A stretch of 64,000 nt of DNA. Origin: Aliagarivorans marinus DSM 23064 (GTDB lineage Bacteria; Pseudomonadota; Gammaproteobacteria; Enterobacterales; Celerinatantimonadaceae). Position 1 is the stretch's first letter, and the number at the start of each line of letters is the position of its first letter. Under the pieces are notes generated by a model. The model searched no databases. It was not told the origin of the DNA and saw only the letters and a program-made list of their open reading frames with translations. This document shows, in pieces, positions 38,451-48,200 of the stretch. Position numbers and translations under genes: made by a program. The stretch is from assembly GCF_000429485.1 (NCBI RefSeq), contig NZ_KE386910.1, positions 1 to 64,000 of the forward strand. Reading direction: 5' to 3'.

Positions 38451-39479
38451 TTATGCTTTTGTTGGTAAATGGTGTTTTTTCAAAAGCCCGCGCAGTTGGT
38501 GGTAGCTCAAGCCTAAGCTTTCAGCGGCTTTGGTTTGCTGGTACCGGTGGGTGGTAAGCGCCAGCTCGAGCCAACGTTTTTCTTCATTTAGCATATGCTG
38601 GCGCAGATCAAATTCCGGTTGCAGTGCCGGCTCGGCAGTTGAACCTAACGCTACTTCTTTCCGCTTTGTTGAACTTACCGGTGCAGTGGCTTTCAGCTCG
38701 CCTGGTCGCCAAGGAGAGTCGAAGGGGTCGAACTGGATACTGTCGGCATCGAGGGTGCTGTCAGGCTGGTGCACCACTGCGCGTTCGATAACGTTTTTAA
38801 GTTCTCGCACATTGCCTGGCCACTGGTAGCTGGCAAGTTTGTCGATGGCATTGGGCGCTAGCGCTATCTCACTCAGTCCAATCTCGCGGGCAATATTAGC
38901 GGCAAACTGCAGCGCCAGCTGGGGAATATCGTCGATTCGCTCACGTAACGGGGGGAGGGTGATCACGCTAAACGCCAGCCTATCCAGCAAATCGGCACGA
39001 AAGCGACCTTGTTCTACCAAGGCCGGCAGGTCCTCATTGGTGGCGCCAATCACCCGAACATCGACATGAATCGTGCGATTACTACCGACTCGCTCGAAGC
39101 TGCCGTATTCGAGTACCCGCAGTAGTTTTTCTTGGGCACTGGCGGGCAGGTTCGCTAGCTCATCGAGGAATAGCGTGCCGCCATCGGCTTGCTCAAAGCG
39201 CCCGCTGTGTTTTTGACTGGCGCCAGTAAACGCGCCGGCTTGATGGCCAAACAGCTCGGATTCTATAAGATTAGGATTGAGTGATGCGCAGTTAAGTGAC
39301 AAGTAGTTGCTGTCCCAGCGCCTACTGAGGAAGTGTAGCCGCGCCGCGATCAGCTCTTTACCGGTGCCGCGCTCGCCAATCACCAGCACCGGCCGCTCCA
39401 ATGGCGCATACAGCGAGACTTTATCGAGCACTTCCAGAAAGTGGCTGCTGGAGCCAATTAGATTTGGCGAATTATCCAA
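38451..39479 (-). CDS. pspF: Phage-shock-protein operon transcriptional activator PspF
   Basis: A sigma-54 enhancer-binding protein. The 342 residues have no receiver domain, only the AAA+ core and a Fis-type HTH, as usual for PspF. Walker A is GERGTGKE, the sigma-54 contact loop is GAFTGA, Walker B is TLFLDELA, and the C-terminal HTH is about 305-340 (KAAESLGLSYHQLRGLLKK). In relatives it is held inactive by PspA. It is divergent from pspA, with a sigma-54 promoter and repeated sites between them. Confidence 0.96.
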   Translation of the reverse strand: MDNSPNLIGSSSHFLEVLDKVSLYAPLERPVLVIGERGTGKELIAARLHFLSRRWDSNYLSLNCASLNPNLIESELFGHQAGAFTGASQKHSGRFEQADGGTLFLDELANLPASAQEKLLRVLEYGSFERVGSNRTIHVDVRVIGATNEDLPALVEQGRFRADLLDRLAFSVITLPPLRERIDDIPQLALQFAANIAREIGLSEIALAPNAIDKLASYQWPGNVRELKNVIERAVVHQPDSTLDADSIQFDPFDSPWRPGELKATAPVSSTKRKEVALGSTAEPALQPEFDLRQHMLNEEKRWLELALTTHRYQQTKAAESLGLSYHQLRGLLKKHHLPTKA

Positions 39480-39485
39480 GCTGTT

Positions 39486-39541
39486 TAGACCAAATAGTGA
39501 GCATATAGACCAATATAGTCACTGCTCGCATTTTAGACAAA
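39486..39541 (+). promoter_or_regulatory. Putative PspF upstream activating sites
   Basis: Three direct copies of TAGACCAA-like sequence occur: TAGACCAAATA from 39486, TAGACCAATATA from 39506, and TAGACAAATAG from 39534. They lie about 35-90 bases upstream of the sigma-54 promoter, the distance used by PspF enhancers. AGTGA (39496-39500) and TCACT (39519-39523) also flank the middle copy as an inverted repeat. That PspF binds these copies is inferred from position. Confidence 0.45.
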
Positions 39542-39576
39542 TAGCCAATCCTCGACAATTCAGTGACTTACATTTT

Positions 39577-39592
39577 TGGCCCGGTATTCGCT
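39577..39592 (+). promoter_or_regulatory. Sigma-54 promoter of pspABC
   Basis: TGGCCCGGTATTCGCT has the GG (39578-39579) and GC (39590-39591) elements exactly ten bases apart, the spacing needed by sigma-54 polymerase. Transcription would begin near 39603, about 55 bases before the pspA ATG. The site lies between pspF and pspA, where such a promoter is expected. Confidence 0.75.
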
Positions 39593-39656
39593 ATATGGCA
39601 TGTGCTGAAGAAGGTTATCGAGTACAAACATCAGGCTAAATCGTCAGGAGTTTACC

Positions 39657-40340
39657 ATGGGAATGTTTTCTAGAATTGCAGACATTATCAATGCCAACGT
39701 AGGGGCGCTGTTGGACCGGGCTGAAGATCCGCAAAAAATGCTTCGGCTGATTATTCAAGAGATGGAAGACACCTTGGTAGAGGTGCGCGCTAGTACCGCC
39801 AAAGTGCTGGCCGATAAAAAACAGCTCGCCCGGCAAATCGACAAGGCTCAGGGCGTGCAACAGCAGTGGCAAGAAAAAGCTGAGCTGGCCATTCAAAAAG
39901 GCCGAGAAGACTTGGCCAAAGCCGCGCTTATTGAAAAGCAGCATCTGCAGCAAACTATCGATGCTCTTAACCATGAGATGACGGCTGTGGAAGACAGTCT
40001 CTCGCAGCTGCAAGACGAGATTGAGCAGCTAGAGCAAAAACTTAACGAGTCCCGACAGCGCCAAGCCGGCTTGCTGGCCCGTCAGGCGTCAGCGCAAAAC
40101 CGGGTCAACGTGCGTCAACAGTTAGATACAGAGCGCTACGCGAAAACCCGCGAGAAGTTCGAACAGTTTCAGGCGCGCATCGACCAGCTGGAAGCACAGG
40201 CTGAGAGCTACCGGGTCGATAAAGGCGCCAGCGACCTCGACCGCCAGTTCCAAGACCTACAGGCCAGCGTCGAGGTGGAGCAAGAGCTGGAATCACTGCG
40301 TAAAAAGCACCAAGACAAGCATCAAGAGAAAGGGGAATAA
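39657..40340 (+). CDS. pspA: Phage shock protein A
   Basis: A peripheral membrane protein of the ESCRT-III/Vipp1 group that protects damaged inner membrane and restrains PspF. The 227 residues are nearly all coiled coil after an amphipathic N-terminal helix ([20 protein letters not shown]). Length fits the family. AGGAG precedes the ATG by seven bases. First gene of pspABC. Confidence 0.97.
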   Translation: MGMFSRIADIINANVGALLDRAEDPQKMLRLIIQEMEDTLVEVRASTAKVLADKKQLARQIDKAQGVQQQWQEKAELAIQKGREDLAKAALIEKQHLQQTIDALNHEMTAVEDSLSQLQDEIEQLEQKLNESRQRQAGLLARQASAQNRVNVRQQLDTERYAKTREKFEQFQARIDQLEAQAESYRVDKGASDLDRQFQDLQASVEVEQELESLRKKHQDKHQEKGE

Positions 40341-40346
40341 TTAGCT

Positions 40347-40574
40347 ATGAGCGCTTTGTTCATCGTACCGTTAATCATCTTTATGGGGCTGGTGGCTCCA
40401 CTATGGCTGGTTCTTCACTATCGCAGCCAGCGTCGGGTTGAACGCGGCTTGTCAGAGCAGGAGAGGGAGAGTCTGGATCAATTGAGCCAACGGGCCCGCC
40501 AGTTAAGCCAGCGCCTGACCACCTTGGAGCAGCTGCTTGACCAGAACGTGCCCGACTGGAGGGATGAGCTATGA
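40347..40574 (+). CDS. pspB: Phage shock protein B
   Basis: A 75-residue inner-membrane protein that with PspC senses envelope stress and draws PspA away from PspF. One N-terminal membrane helix (about 3-25) is followed by a basic stretch (RSQRRVERG) and a coiled coil (about 35-68) ending in PDWRDEL, typical of PspB. It lies six bases after pspA and overlaps pspC by four bases (ATGA). Confidence 0.94.
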   Translation: MSALFIVPLIIFMGLVAPLWLVLHYRSQRRVERGLSEQERESLDQLSQRARQLSQRLTTLEQLLDQNVPDWRDEL

Positions 40575-40936
40575 GTAAACTGTTCCGTGACACAGCGAAC
40601 GGCAAACTCGCCGGGGTGTGTGCTGGTATTGCTCGCCGATTTGAGATTGAGACTTGGGTAGTGCGCATCTTGGTGGTGACCTTAGGCCTGTTTAATCCAT
40701 GGATGATGCTGATTCTCTATGGCGCGGCGGCCCTGTTTCTCGATAAGTTGCCCAACTCCTATCAAGAACCCACCCCCCAAGTGAAGTCGCGAGCCTGGCA
40801 GAAAGGGGAAGATCCCCACAGTGTGCTGGGTCAGTTAGAAAATGAGTTTTCTAACATTGAAAATCGTCTACAGCAGCTGGAGAAAGTAGTGACACGTCGT
40901 GACTTTGAAACCCACCGGCAATTTCGCGATTTGTAA
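40571..40936 (+). CDS. pspC: Phage shock protein C (PspC domain)
   Basis: The 121-residue partner of PspB. The PspC domain starts at the N-terminus (LFRDTANGKLAGVCAGIARR), includes a membrane helix at about 38-58, and is followed by a cytoplasmic or periplasmic coiled-coil tail (VLGQLENEFSNIENRLQQLE). pspD and pspE, present in E. coli, are absent. Confidence 0.94.
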   Translation: MSKLFRDTANGKLAGVCAGIARRFEIETWVVRILVVTLGLFNPWMMLILYGAAALFLDKLPNSYQEPTPQVKSRAWQKGEDPHSVLGQLENEFSNIENRLQQLEKVVTRRDFETHRQFRDL

Positions 40937-40966
40937 GTCTGCTCTTCACTCAGTGATAGATGTGTT

Positions 40967-41006
40967 CCCGTTGTATCGTGGGCGTTAGAGCCCGCGGTAT
41001 CACGGG
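40967..41006. other. Long hairpin between pspC and tyrR
   Basis: Arms 40967-40983 and 40990-41006 pair at 16 of 17 positions if G-U pairs are allowed, around the loop GTTAGA. No T-run follows (AGTTTACA), so its role as a terminator, RNA stabiliser or operator is open. It lies 30 bases after the pspC stop. Confidence 0.5.
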
Positions 41007-41162
41007 AGTTTACAGCTAAGGCTAATGTTAAATTTTTTGGCCTACTGTAAAACTTTGATTAGACTTAAGTCACATCTAAATCATTCTCTGCAATGCTTCT
41101 AGTCGTAGCGCGCTCAGTAGCTAAGCTTATCCAGAGACAGTGAAGGAGCACGCCCCACTAAC

Positions 41163-42632
41163 ATGCGTATCGAACTTGCCTGCCAGCACAGTACCGAAGT
41201 ATTCGGCTTGGTAATCAGCTTGCTGAAGAAGCATCAGTTGACCCTGATGGCGATGCAAACCGCCGCAGACGAGCGCCTCTACCTACAGATAGACGACCTC
41301 GATACGCCACTTACCCAAACCCTCCTCTCGGAGTTACGCTGCATCAGCGGCATCAACGATGCGCGCATTGTTGCGGCGCTACCTTCCGAGATTGAAAACA
41401 GAGAAGTGCAGATCTTGCTCGACAACGTGCCTTATCCGGTGGTGCTAATCGATAAGTCCGGCTTGATTCGTCAGTTTAACCACAGCTTCGAACACGCCTG
41501 TGGCGATGGCGAAGGCAGCCTGCTTGAGCAAGATATTAACCGCTACCTGCGCGGCTTTAGTATCGGCCGTTGGTTTGGTAATGGTGCGGGTAAGCGTGAA
41601 CTACACGAGCTGCAGCTCAATGGCCAGCACTACTTGGTGGATATCATCCCACTAGCCGACAGTCAGCTGCAGGCCAACCAGCCCGGGGCGATTATGCTGT
41701 TTAAGTCGGCGGAATGGCTCGATCAGGGCTTTGACTTGTCGCAGATTGAACGTGAACTCAGTGAAGGGTCCTTGGTTGCTACTAGCGCAGAGATGCGTAG
41801 CATCCTCAGTAGCTTAAAGCGCTTGGTCGATCATCCCATGCCCAGTTTGTTGTTTGGGGAGGCCGGGGTCGGTAAACGCTTTTTGGCAGAGCTGCTTAAC
41901 GAGATATCAGGGGGCAGCGCGCAGCGTTTTGTCTGTTTTGACTGTCGTAAGCGCAAGGGCGAGCTGCTTAGCGCCTTGGCCGAAATTGTCGCCGAGCAAC
42001 CCCTAACGGTATTACTGCACAATGTTGATCAACTCACCAATCAAGAGGTGGAAGCAGCGCTCAATGAGCTGAGCCAGCCACAACATGGGGTACTGCACAT
42101 CTTGGTTGCCAGCCGCTTAAGCCCGGAGCAGCTAGCCAGTTTGTGGGGAGACAGTCGCTACTACGATCTCGTCAAAAACAGTATTGCCATTCCAGCGCTA
42201 CGCTCGCGCCGGGAAGACATTGTGCCGCTGGCTGAGGCGTGGCTAAACCGCCATTTCGCCAAGCATCAAGAGCTAGCGCCGCCACTTACTAAAGAAGTCA
42301 AACGTTTCTTGAGCTCCCAGTCTTGGCCGGGCAACATCCCTCAGCTCTATCAAGTGCTGCAAGAGTCGCTTAATGGGGCCCAGCTTAAACGCTGGCAGGT
42401 CAGTGATGTGAAATACCACCACGGCAGCTTAGCGGAGAACGTCAATATCGAATCGCTGTTGGAGCAGGATTACCACAGCGCCATGGGCCAGTTTGAGCAC
42501 CTATTGCTCAGCTACCATTTCCCGCAATATCCGTCATCAAGGCTGCTGGCTAAAAAGTTGGGCATCTCCCATACAGCCATTGCCAATAAGCTGCGTGAGC
42601 ATAATATCCGCAATAGCCGCTCGGAAAACTAA
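41163..42632 (+). CDS. tyrR: TyrR-like transcriptional regulator with a degenerate ATPase domain
   Basis: TyrR controls aromatic amino-acid genes in response to tyrosine, phenylalanine or tryptophan. The 489 residues show the TyrR order: ACT domain (about 1-70), PAS (about 80-190), AAA+ (about 210-420) and a C-terminal HTH that is nearly identical to TyrR (LAKKLGISHTAIANKLREHN). The AAA+ part is odd: Walker A is GEAGVGKR, the ELFG and GAFTGA segments are missing, and the Walker B region reads VLLHNVDQL rather than LDE. It probably does not hydrolyse ATP and does not act with sigma-54. The position after psp genes matches enterobacterial tyrR. A divergent paralogue cannot be excluded. Confidence 0.85.
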   Translation: MRIELACQHSTEVFGLVISLLKKHQLTLMAMQTAADERLYLQIDDLDTPLTQTLLSELRCISGINDARIVAALPSEIENREVQILLDNVPYPVVLIDKSGLIRQFNHSFEHACGDGEGSLLEQDINRYLRGFSIGRWFGNGAGKRELHELQLNGQHYLVDIIPLADSQLQANQPGAIMLFKSAEWLDQGFDLSQIERELSEGSLVATSAEMRSILSSLKRLVDHPMPSLLFGEAGVGKRFLAELLNEISGGSAQRFVCFDCRKRKGELLSALAEIVAEQPLTVLLHNVDQLTNQEVEAALNELSQPQHGVLHILVASRLSPEQLASLWGDSRYYDLVKNSIAIPALRSRREDIVPLAEAWLNRHFAKHQELAPPLTKEVKRFLSSQSWPGNIPQLYQVLQESLNGAQLKRWQVSDVKYHHGSLAENVNIESLLEQDYHSAMGQFEHLLLSYHFPQYPSSRLLAKKLGISHTAIANKLREHNIRNSRSEN

Positions 42633-42670
42633 GCGGTCTGTTAGCGGCAGATAAACCACTGAAAAGATAT

Positions 42671-42703
42671 CACTCAGGTAGGCTGTAACCTGAGTGGTGT
42701 TTT
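42671..42703 (+). terminator. Terminator after tyrR
   Basis: A 9-bp stem (CACTCAGGT, 42671-42679, with ACCTGAGTG, 42688-42696) followed by GTGTTTTG. It lies 38 bases past the tyrR stop. Confidence 0.75.
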
Positions 42704-42797
42704 GCTATGATGCTTCGACACAACATATTCTTCCCTGAAAAAAGTGACGTAAGTTCACTGGGGCGGGGAAGCTGTTTGCAATGGAGAAGCAATAACG

Positions 42798-43904
42798 ATG
42801 AAAACCTATAAAGTTGCCTTGTTGGCGGGCGATGGTATTGGCCCAGAGGTAATGAAACAAGCCGTTAAAGTGATGCGTGCCGTTGAAGTGCGTAACCCAG
42901 ACGTGAAGTTCGACCTTAAAGATGCACTGTTTGGCGCGGCTGCCTATTTCGAAACAGGTAAATCCTTCCCCCAAGAGACCATTGATATCTGCGACGAAGC
43001 AGATGCGATCCTAAAAGGCACCATTGGCCTGTCTCATGAAGAGTCGAAAAAGATCCCAGTAGACGAGCAACCTGAGCGCGGTGCACTGCTGCCTTTGCGT
43101 CGTCGCTACAATACCTACGCAAACTTCCGTCCGGTTTATCTGCCAAAAGAGCTGGCGCACTTCTCTCCGTTGAAAGCGGAAGTGGTGGGCGAGGGCGTTG
43201 ATTTGATGATCATCCGCGAGCTGGTGGGTGGCCTGTACTTCGGTGAGAAAGAAGTCGGCACCGACGACAGCGGTAAGCGCTATGTGCGTGAAGTGCTGGA
43301 GTACGATGAAGACCAGATCCGCAATATCCTGAAGGTGGGCTTCGAAACTGCCCAGCGCCGTAAGAAGGTGCTACACAATATCCACAAGAGCAACGTGCTT
43401 AAATCCAGTGTTCTGTGGAACGAGATCCTGGAAGAAGTGGCCACCGACTACCCTGACGTAGAAGTGAAGCACATCTTGGTTGATGCCGCTGCTACCTACC
43501 TGTGTCTGAACCCCGGTCAGTTCGACGTTATGGTGATGGAAAACATGTTTGGTGACATCTTGAGTGACCAGGGCGGCGGTATCTTGGGTTCACTTGGCCT
43601 GATGCCATCTGCTTGTGTCGGCCCTGAGAAGTCATACTACGAGCCAAGCCATGGCAGTGCGCCAGATATTGCAGGCAAGAACATTGCTAACCCATACTCG
43701 ATGATCGGCTCTGTAGCGCTGATGTTGGAGATGAGCTTTGGCATGGAGCAAGAGGCCAAAAACCTGTGGCACGCTATGAAGAGCGTGTTCGCCGACGGTT
43801 ACGGTACGCCTGATCTGGCCAAGGGCGAAGATGCCAAGCTGATCGATACCGATACCTTCGGTGATCTGGTGGTTGAAGCGCTGAATGCTTGCCCTAAACC
43901 TTAA
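42798..43904 (+). CDS. leuB: 3-isopropylmalate dehydrogenase-type enzyme, outside the leu operon
   Basis: A beta-hydroxyacid oxidative decarboxylase; in leucine synthesis it turns 3-isopropylmalate into 2-oxoisocaproate using NAD. The 368 residues keep GDGIGPEVM at the N-terminus, PERGALLPLRRR with the substrate arginines, the lysine in HKSNVL, acidic metal ligands in GDILSDQGG, and the NAD loop HGSAPDIAGKNIANP. It is a divergent member: GGPKW is replaced by GLSHE and DKANVL by HKSNVL. It has its own ribosome site and lies 7 kb from the leuC-leuD operon. The same enzyme type also serves the citramalate route to isoleucine. Confidence 0.82.
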   Translation: MKTYKVALLAGDGIGPEVMKQAVKVMRAVEVRNPDVKFDLKDALFGAAAYFETGKSFPQETIDICDEADAILKGTIGLSHEESKKIPVDEQPERGALLPLRRRYNTYANFRPVYLPKELAHFSPLKAEVVGEGVDLMIIRELVGGLYFGEKEVGTDDSGKRYVREVLEYDEDQIRNILKVGFETAQRRKKVLHNIHKSNVLKSSVLWNEILEEVATDYPDVEVKHILVDAAATYLCLNPGQFDVMVMENMFGDILSDQGGGILGSLGLMPSACVGPEKSYYEPSHGSAPDIAGKNIANPYSMIGSVALMLEMSFGMEQEAKNLWHAMKSVFADGYGTPDLAKGEDAKLIDTDTFGDLVVEALNACPKP

Positions 43905-43932
43905 GCGTTTACCAACGCGGTAAAAATAGTTT

Positions 43933-43957
43933 AAGCCAGCCGCCGGCTGGCTTTTTT
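43933..43957 (+). terminator. Terminator between leuB and metC
   Basis: AAGCCAGCC (43933-43941) pairs with GGCTGGCTT (43945-43953), followed by TTTT. It lies 30 bases after the leuB stop and 20 before the metC ATG, so metC probably depends on read-through or on a promoter within or upstream of leuB. Confidence 0.85.
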
Positions 43958-43975
43958 GTCCTCAGGATCGACCCA

Positions 43976-45148
43976 ATGAAGAATAATACCAAGATCGTAA
44001 ACGCAGGCCGCAGCCCGCGCTGGACCCAGGGATTGGTGAACCCACCGGTATCTCGCGCCTCCACCGTGGTGTTCGATAGCGTTAAACAGATGAAAGAAGC
44101 CACCGGCAAACGTCATGACAAGACCTTGTTTTACGGACGCCGTGGCACCCAAACCAGCTTCGCCTTCCAAGAAGCGATGACCGAACTCGAAGGTGGTGCA
44201 GGCTGTGCCATCTATCCCTGTGGCACCGCAGCGATCACTGCATCCTTGCAATCGTTCTTGCAAGCCGGTGATCACCTATTGATGGTGGATACGGTATACG
44301 AGCCGACTCGCGACTTTTGCGACAAGATGCTCAGCCGTATGGGCGTCGAGACCACTTACTATGACCCGATGATTGGCGAGGGGATTGAGCAGCTTATCAA
44401 GCCGAATACCCGAGTAATTTTTCTCGAGTCTCCCGGTTCGCTCACGATGGAAGTGCAAGACGTGCCAGCGATCACCCGCGTGGCCAAGCAACATGACATC
44501 GTGGTGATGCTGGACAATACCTGGGCCTCGCCGCTGTACTTTAATGCCTTTGATTACGGCGTCGACATCTCCATCCAAGCTGCCACTAAATACCTGGTGG
44601 GGCACTCGGATGTGATGCTCGGTACCGCTACTGCAAACGAACGTTGTTGGGATCAGCTACGTGAGAATTCCTACCTGCTAGGCCAGTGTGCCTCACCGGA
44701 TGATATCTATCTGGCGATGCGTGGCATCCGCACCTTGGGCGTGCGCTTGGCGCAGCATCAACAGAGCGCACTGAAAGTCGCGAACTGGCTAGCTGCACGT
44801 GATGACGTTGATCATGTACGCCATCCTGCGCTGGCAAGCTGTCCGGGCCACGAGTTCTTTGAGCGTGACTTTAGCGGTAGCTGTGGCTTGTTCTCCTTCG
44901 TGATGAAGGGCGGTAATCAGCAGGCGCTTACCGCCATGCTCGATGGGATGCATCACTTTAAGATGGGCTACTCCTGGGGCGGTTATGAGAGCTTGATCTT
45001 GGGTGTCAACGGCGTGGATAAGCTGCGCAGTGCGACCAAATGGCAGCAAACAGGCAGCTTGATCCGAGTGCATATCGGCCTGGAAGATGTTGATGATCTG
45101 ATTGCCGATCTTGACGCGGGTTTGGCGCGCTTTAATCAACACCTATAG
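43976..45148 (+). CDS. metC: Cystathionine beta-lyase
   Basis: A PLP enzyme of methionine synthesis that splits cystathionine to homocysteine, pyruvate and ammonia. The 390 residues contain the PLP-phosphate loop YPCGTAAIT, the cofactor-contacting Asp in VMLDNTWASP, and the Schiff-base lysine in QAATKYLVGHSDVMLG. GYSWGGYESL near residue 325 is typical of the MetC branch. AGGATC precedes the ATG. Confidence 0.94.
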   Translation: MKNNTKIVNAGRSPRWTQGLVNPPVSRASTVVFDSVKQMKEATGKRHDKTLFYGRRGTQTSFAFQEAMTELEGGAGCAIYPCGTAAITASLQSFLQAGDHLLMVDTVYEPTRDFCDKMLSRMGVETTYYDPMIGEGIEQLIKPNTRVIFLESPGSLTMEVQDVPAITRVAKQHDIVVMLDNTWASPLYFNAFDYGVDISIQAATKYLVGHSDVMLGTATANERCWDQLRENSYLLGQCASPDDIYLAMRGIRTLGVRLAQHQQSALKVANWLAARDDVDHVRHPALASCPGHEFFERDFSGSCGLFSFVMKGGNQQALTAMLDGMHHFKMGYSWGGYESLILGVNGVDKLRSATKWQQTGSLIRVHIGLEDVDDLIADLDAGLARFNQHL

Positions 45149-45274
45149 CGGATATAACTATTTTTCGTAACTGCTCTTAGCAAATAGCCGCAAATTGTGA
45201 CCCAGTTTGCGGCTACTAACCTCGTGTTCCAGTAACATAGCCTTTAGTCAATAAGATTCAACGAGTTACCTTGA

Positions 45275-48200
45275 TTGGAAAGGCTTAGTTCACAAGCGCC
45301 AGAGACGGCGCAAGCAGGCATCCCTCCAGGCTTACATTTTTTCTCCACCCATGAGCATGGGCTTTTCCCCTATGCCCAAAGCGTGTCGTCGGCGCTAAAT
45401 AGCCCGTTTTGGCCGATTCAGTTAAATAGTTCGGCTATGACCTCGCCAATGGCGGGCTTGCTACCGTTGTTGCGCCGTGAGGTCCATCGCCAACGCTTAG
45501 ACGTGGAGACGCTGGCACACAGCGTGACCCAGTACATTCCGATTCAACAAGCGCTAAGCAACTGGCTGGACGGTCGCGTGGTAGGGCGTGATGAGCTTGC
45601 CATCCTCGAAGATTTAAGCTTTGAGCAGGGGTTAATGTTCCAAGCGCTAACAGCGCTGATGGACGAGGTGTTTGAAGACAACGCTGTTATTGCTATCGAA
45701 GGCGGCGAGCACTTATCTCATTCCAGCCTGCTGTGGCTGCGCAGCCTAAGCGAATTTCCGCAGAAAAAGACATTGTGGTTGATGGTTGGGATGGACGCCT
45801 CAGCCAGTTTCTCGACTCGTCAAGAAGACGAGGTGTGGGACAATTTTCACGATTGGGTGGATGATAATTTCACCTTGCAGGCGCCGCCTGCTAATTGCTC
45901 GGCCTTGCGCAAACGGCGGCTAGAGTACTTCAATGATATCGAGCCGGAACTGGTGATGCAGAACCTTCAGCTGATGGCGTGGCCAGAGGCTGAGCTTGCG
46001 GCCAGACAGTGCCTGAGTGAGCCGGAGCGTTGGAACAAACGGCAACTGCTTACCTTGCACCTGAATTTATCGGAAGCACTGGTAAATCAAGGGGAGTGCG
46101 AGCAAGCGCTTAACCAGCTTAAGCTGGTGCAGGAAACCGATTTGCTGGAACACTACCCACAGCAGCTGTGTATGGTTCAACTGCTTAGCAGCCTCTGTTA
46201 CGTGCGTTTGCAAAGCTTTGAGCGGGCCTTGGAGAGCGCCGATTTTGCTTATCAGATTGCCGCGCGTAATTCTCATCAGCGCAATCGGGTACAGGCGCTG
46301 TTTATCAGCTTTTTTGCCCATGACAAAAGCTGTACGCCCATTGCATTAGATGACTTCCGCAGCCTGGTTACTCAGTTACGGCAACAAGATATGCCGTGTT
46401 CGCTGCTCTATTGTCTGCGTAACTTTTACTCTTATCTGCGTTTTTATGACGACCTTACCGGACGCGAAGCGCGTAGCGTAACCGATCAGGCACTGCGTTT
46501 GGCTCGTACCATTGGCCACACCCAAGGTATTGCTGCCTGCTACCACAGCAAGGGAATTATCTGCTCCTACTTCAACGATTATCGCAATACCTTGCGCTGT
46601 TTTGCCGTTAGCTCGAAGATCCGCGAAAAGCTCGGCGACGATATGGAATGTGTGCGGATCTACAACGGCAGTGGCTACTTCAATACGCTCACCGAGAACT
46701 ATCAGACAGCGTTTACACAATACAAGTTGGCGTTTTCTAAGGCGCGGGAGCTGAGTGAACATAGTGAGCTACTGGTCACTCTGTATAACTTCGCTTGGCT
46801 GTTTTATTGCGCGCGCGACTATCAGCGCGCCTGCGATATCCTCAATAACTTGGTGAAGATCTGTCGTATACGGCGTTTAACTCATTTCCCCTTCCGTAAT
46901 CTGCACGATGTACTCACCCTCAAGGGGATGTGCCATGTGCGTTTGCATGAGCTGAGTAGCGCTAAGCACTGCCTGGACAAAATCGATGGGCTGCCATTTG
47001 GCCCCTCAAAAACTGGCGAGTTTATGGGCTCGATGCTTAGAGGCAGTTTGTTTGCTGAACAGGGCCATTTGCAGCAAGCCCTACAGTGTTTTGAAGGCAC
47101 GCCTCAGCTGTTAGGCTCGGTGATTGATCTCGACTCTCGTTTGGTGCCGCAGTGCTATATGGAGCAGCTGTTGGTGCTATCGCAACTCTCTGAGTGGGAC
47201 GCGGCGCAGCAGCTGCTCGCCAACTGCCATGAGATATGCGCGACCTTCCAGCTCAAGCAGCTGGGTGTTGCGTTTACCTATGTGCAGCAGAAGATAGACG
47301 CTTGTGAAGCAGTCTACTCCGATGAGCTGCCGGTGCCAGTCGAGCTACCGACAGTAGACCTTGGAATGAAAAGCTTGGTGGAGGCTGCTAGGCTCTCGGC
47401 CAAGTTGACCGCGGCCAATCAGCGCCTGCGGGAGTTTCGTCTGATATCCCAGCTGCATGATTTGGCGGCGCGAATTCGCGTGCCTAAGCAGCTGGCGGAA
47501 TCTGCGCTCAAGCTTATCTGTGATAACTTCAACCTGCAGCGCGCCTCGATTTTGCGCTATCGAGGTGAGGAGTATATTCCTTGGTGCCACTATGGACACA
47601 ACCAAGAAACCGTTGAGTTGGCACCGTACTTGGCGCGTTATCACGCCAATGAGCAAGGGCGCTTACTCGAGCAAGTACCTTTGAGTGTTAAATCGGGCCT
47701 GCGAGCCCGCTACAACGCAGTGTTCTGCCTCAGCCTTTACGATAACGAGCAGGGGCGGGCGGTGCTGTGTTTAACCAACACCAATGGCAGTCGCTATTTT
47801 GACCAGCAGGATGAAGAGATCCTGATGTTGTTGGCCCAGCAGTTGGGCACCCAGCTGCTGCAAGCTCGCCATCAGCGCCAGCTACTTAAGATGTCCAGCA
47901 CCGATGGCTTAACCGGCCTGCTAAATCGCAGCGCGATGCATGGCCATATGGCACAGATGCTCGAAGACCAGCAACGCTTCTCGGTGGCCTATGTCGATCT
48001 GGATAACTTTAAAGAGATCAACGACCGCCTTGGCCATGATGCGGGCGACAAGGTGCTGCAGTGGTTCGCCACCTTGCTGCAAGACAGTCTGCGAGAGCTC
48101 GATATCGCTGCGCGTTGGGGCGGCGATGAGTTTGTGATTGCCTTTAAGAATACGACCCAGCAGCAAGCCCAGTCGGTGGTAGAGCGGATCCTGGAGCGCC

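Noticed and set aside
41046-41051. TyrR box upstream of tyrR (TGTAAA)
   Set aside because: Only one half-site is present; the TTTACA partner at the right distance is missing.
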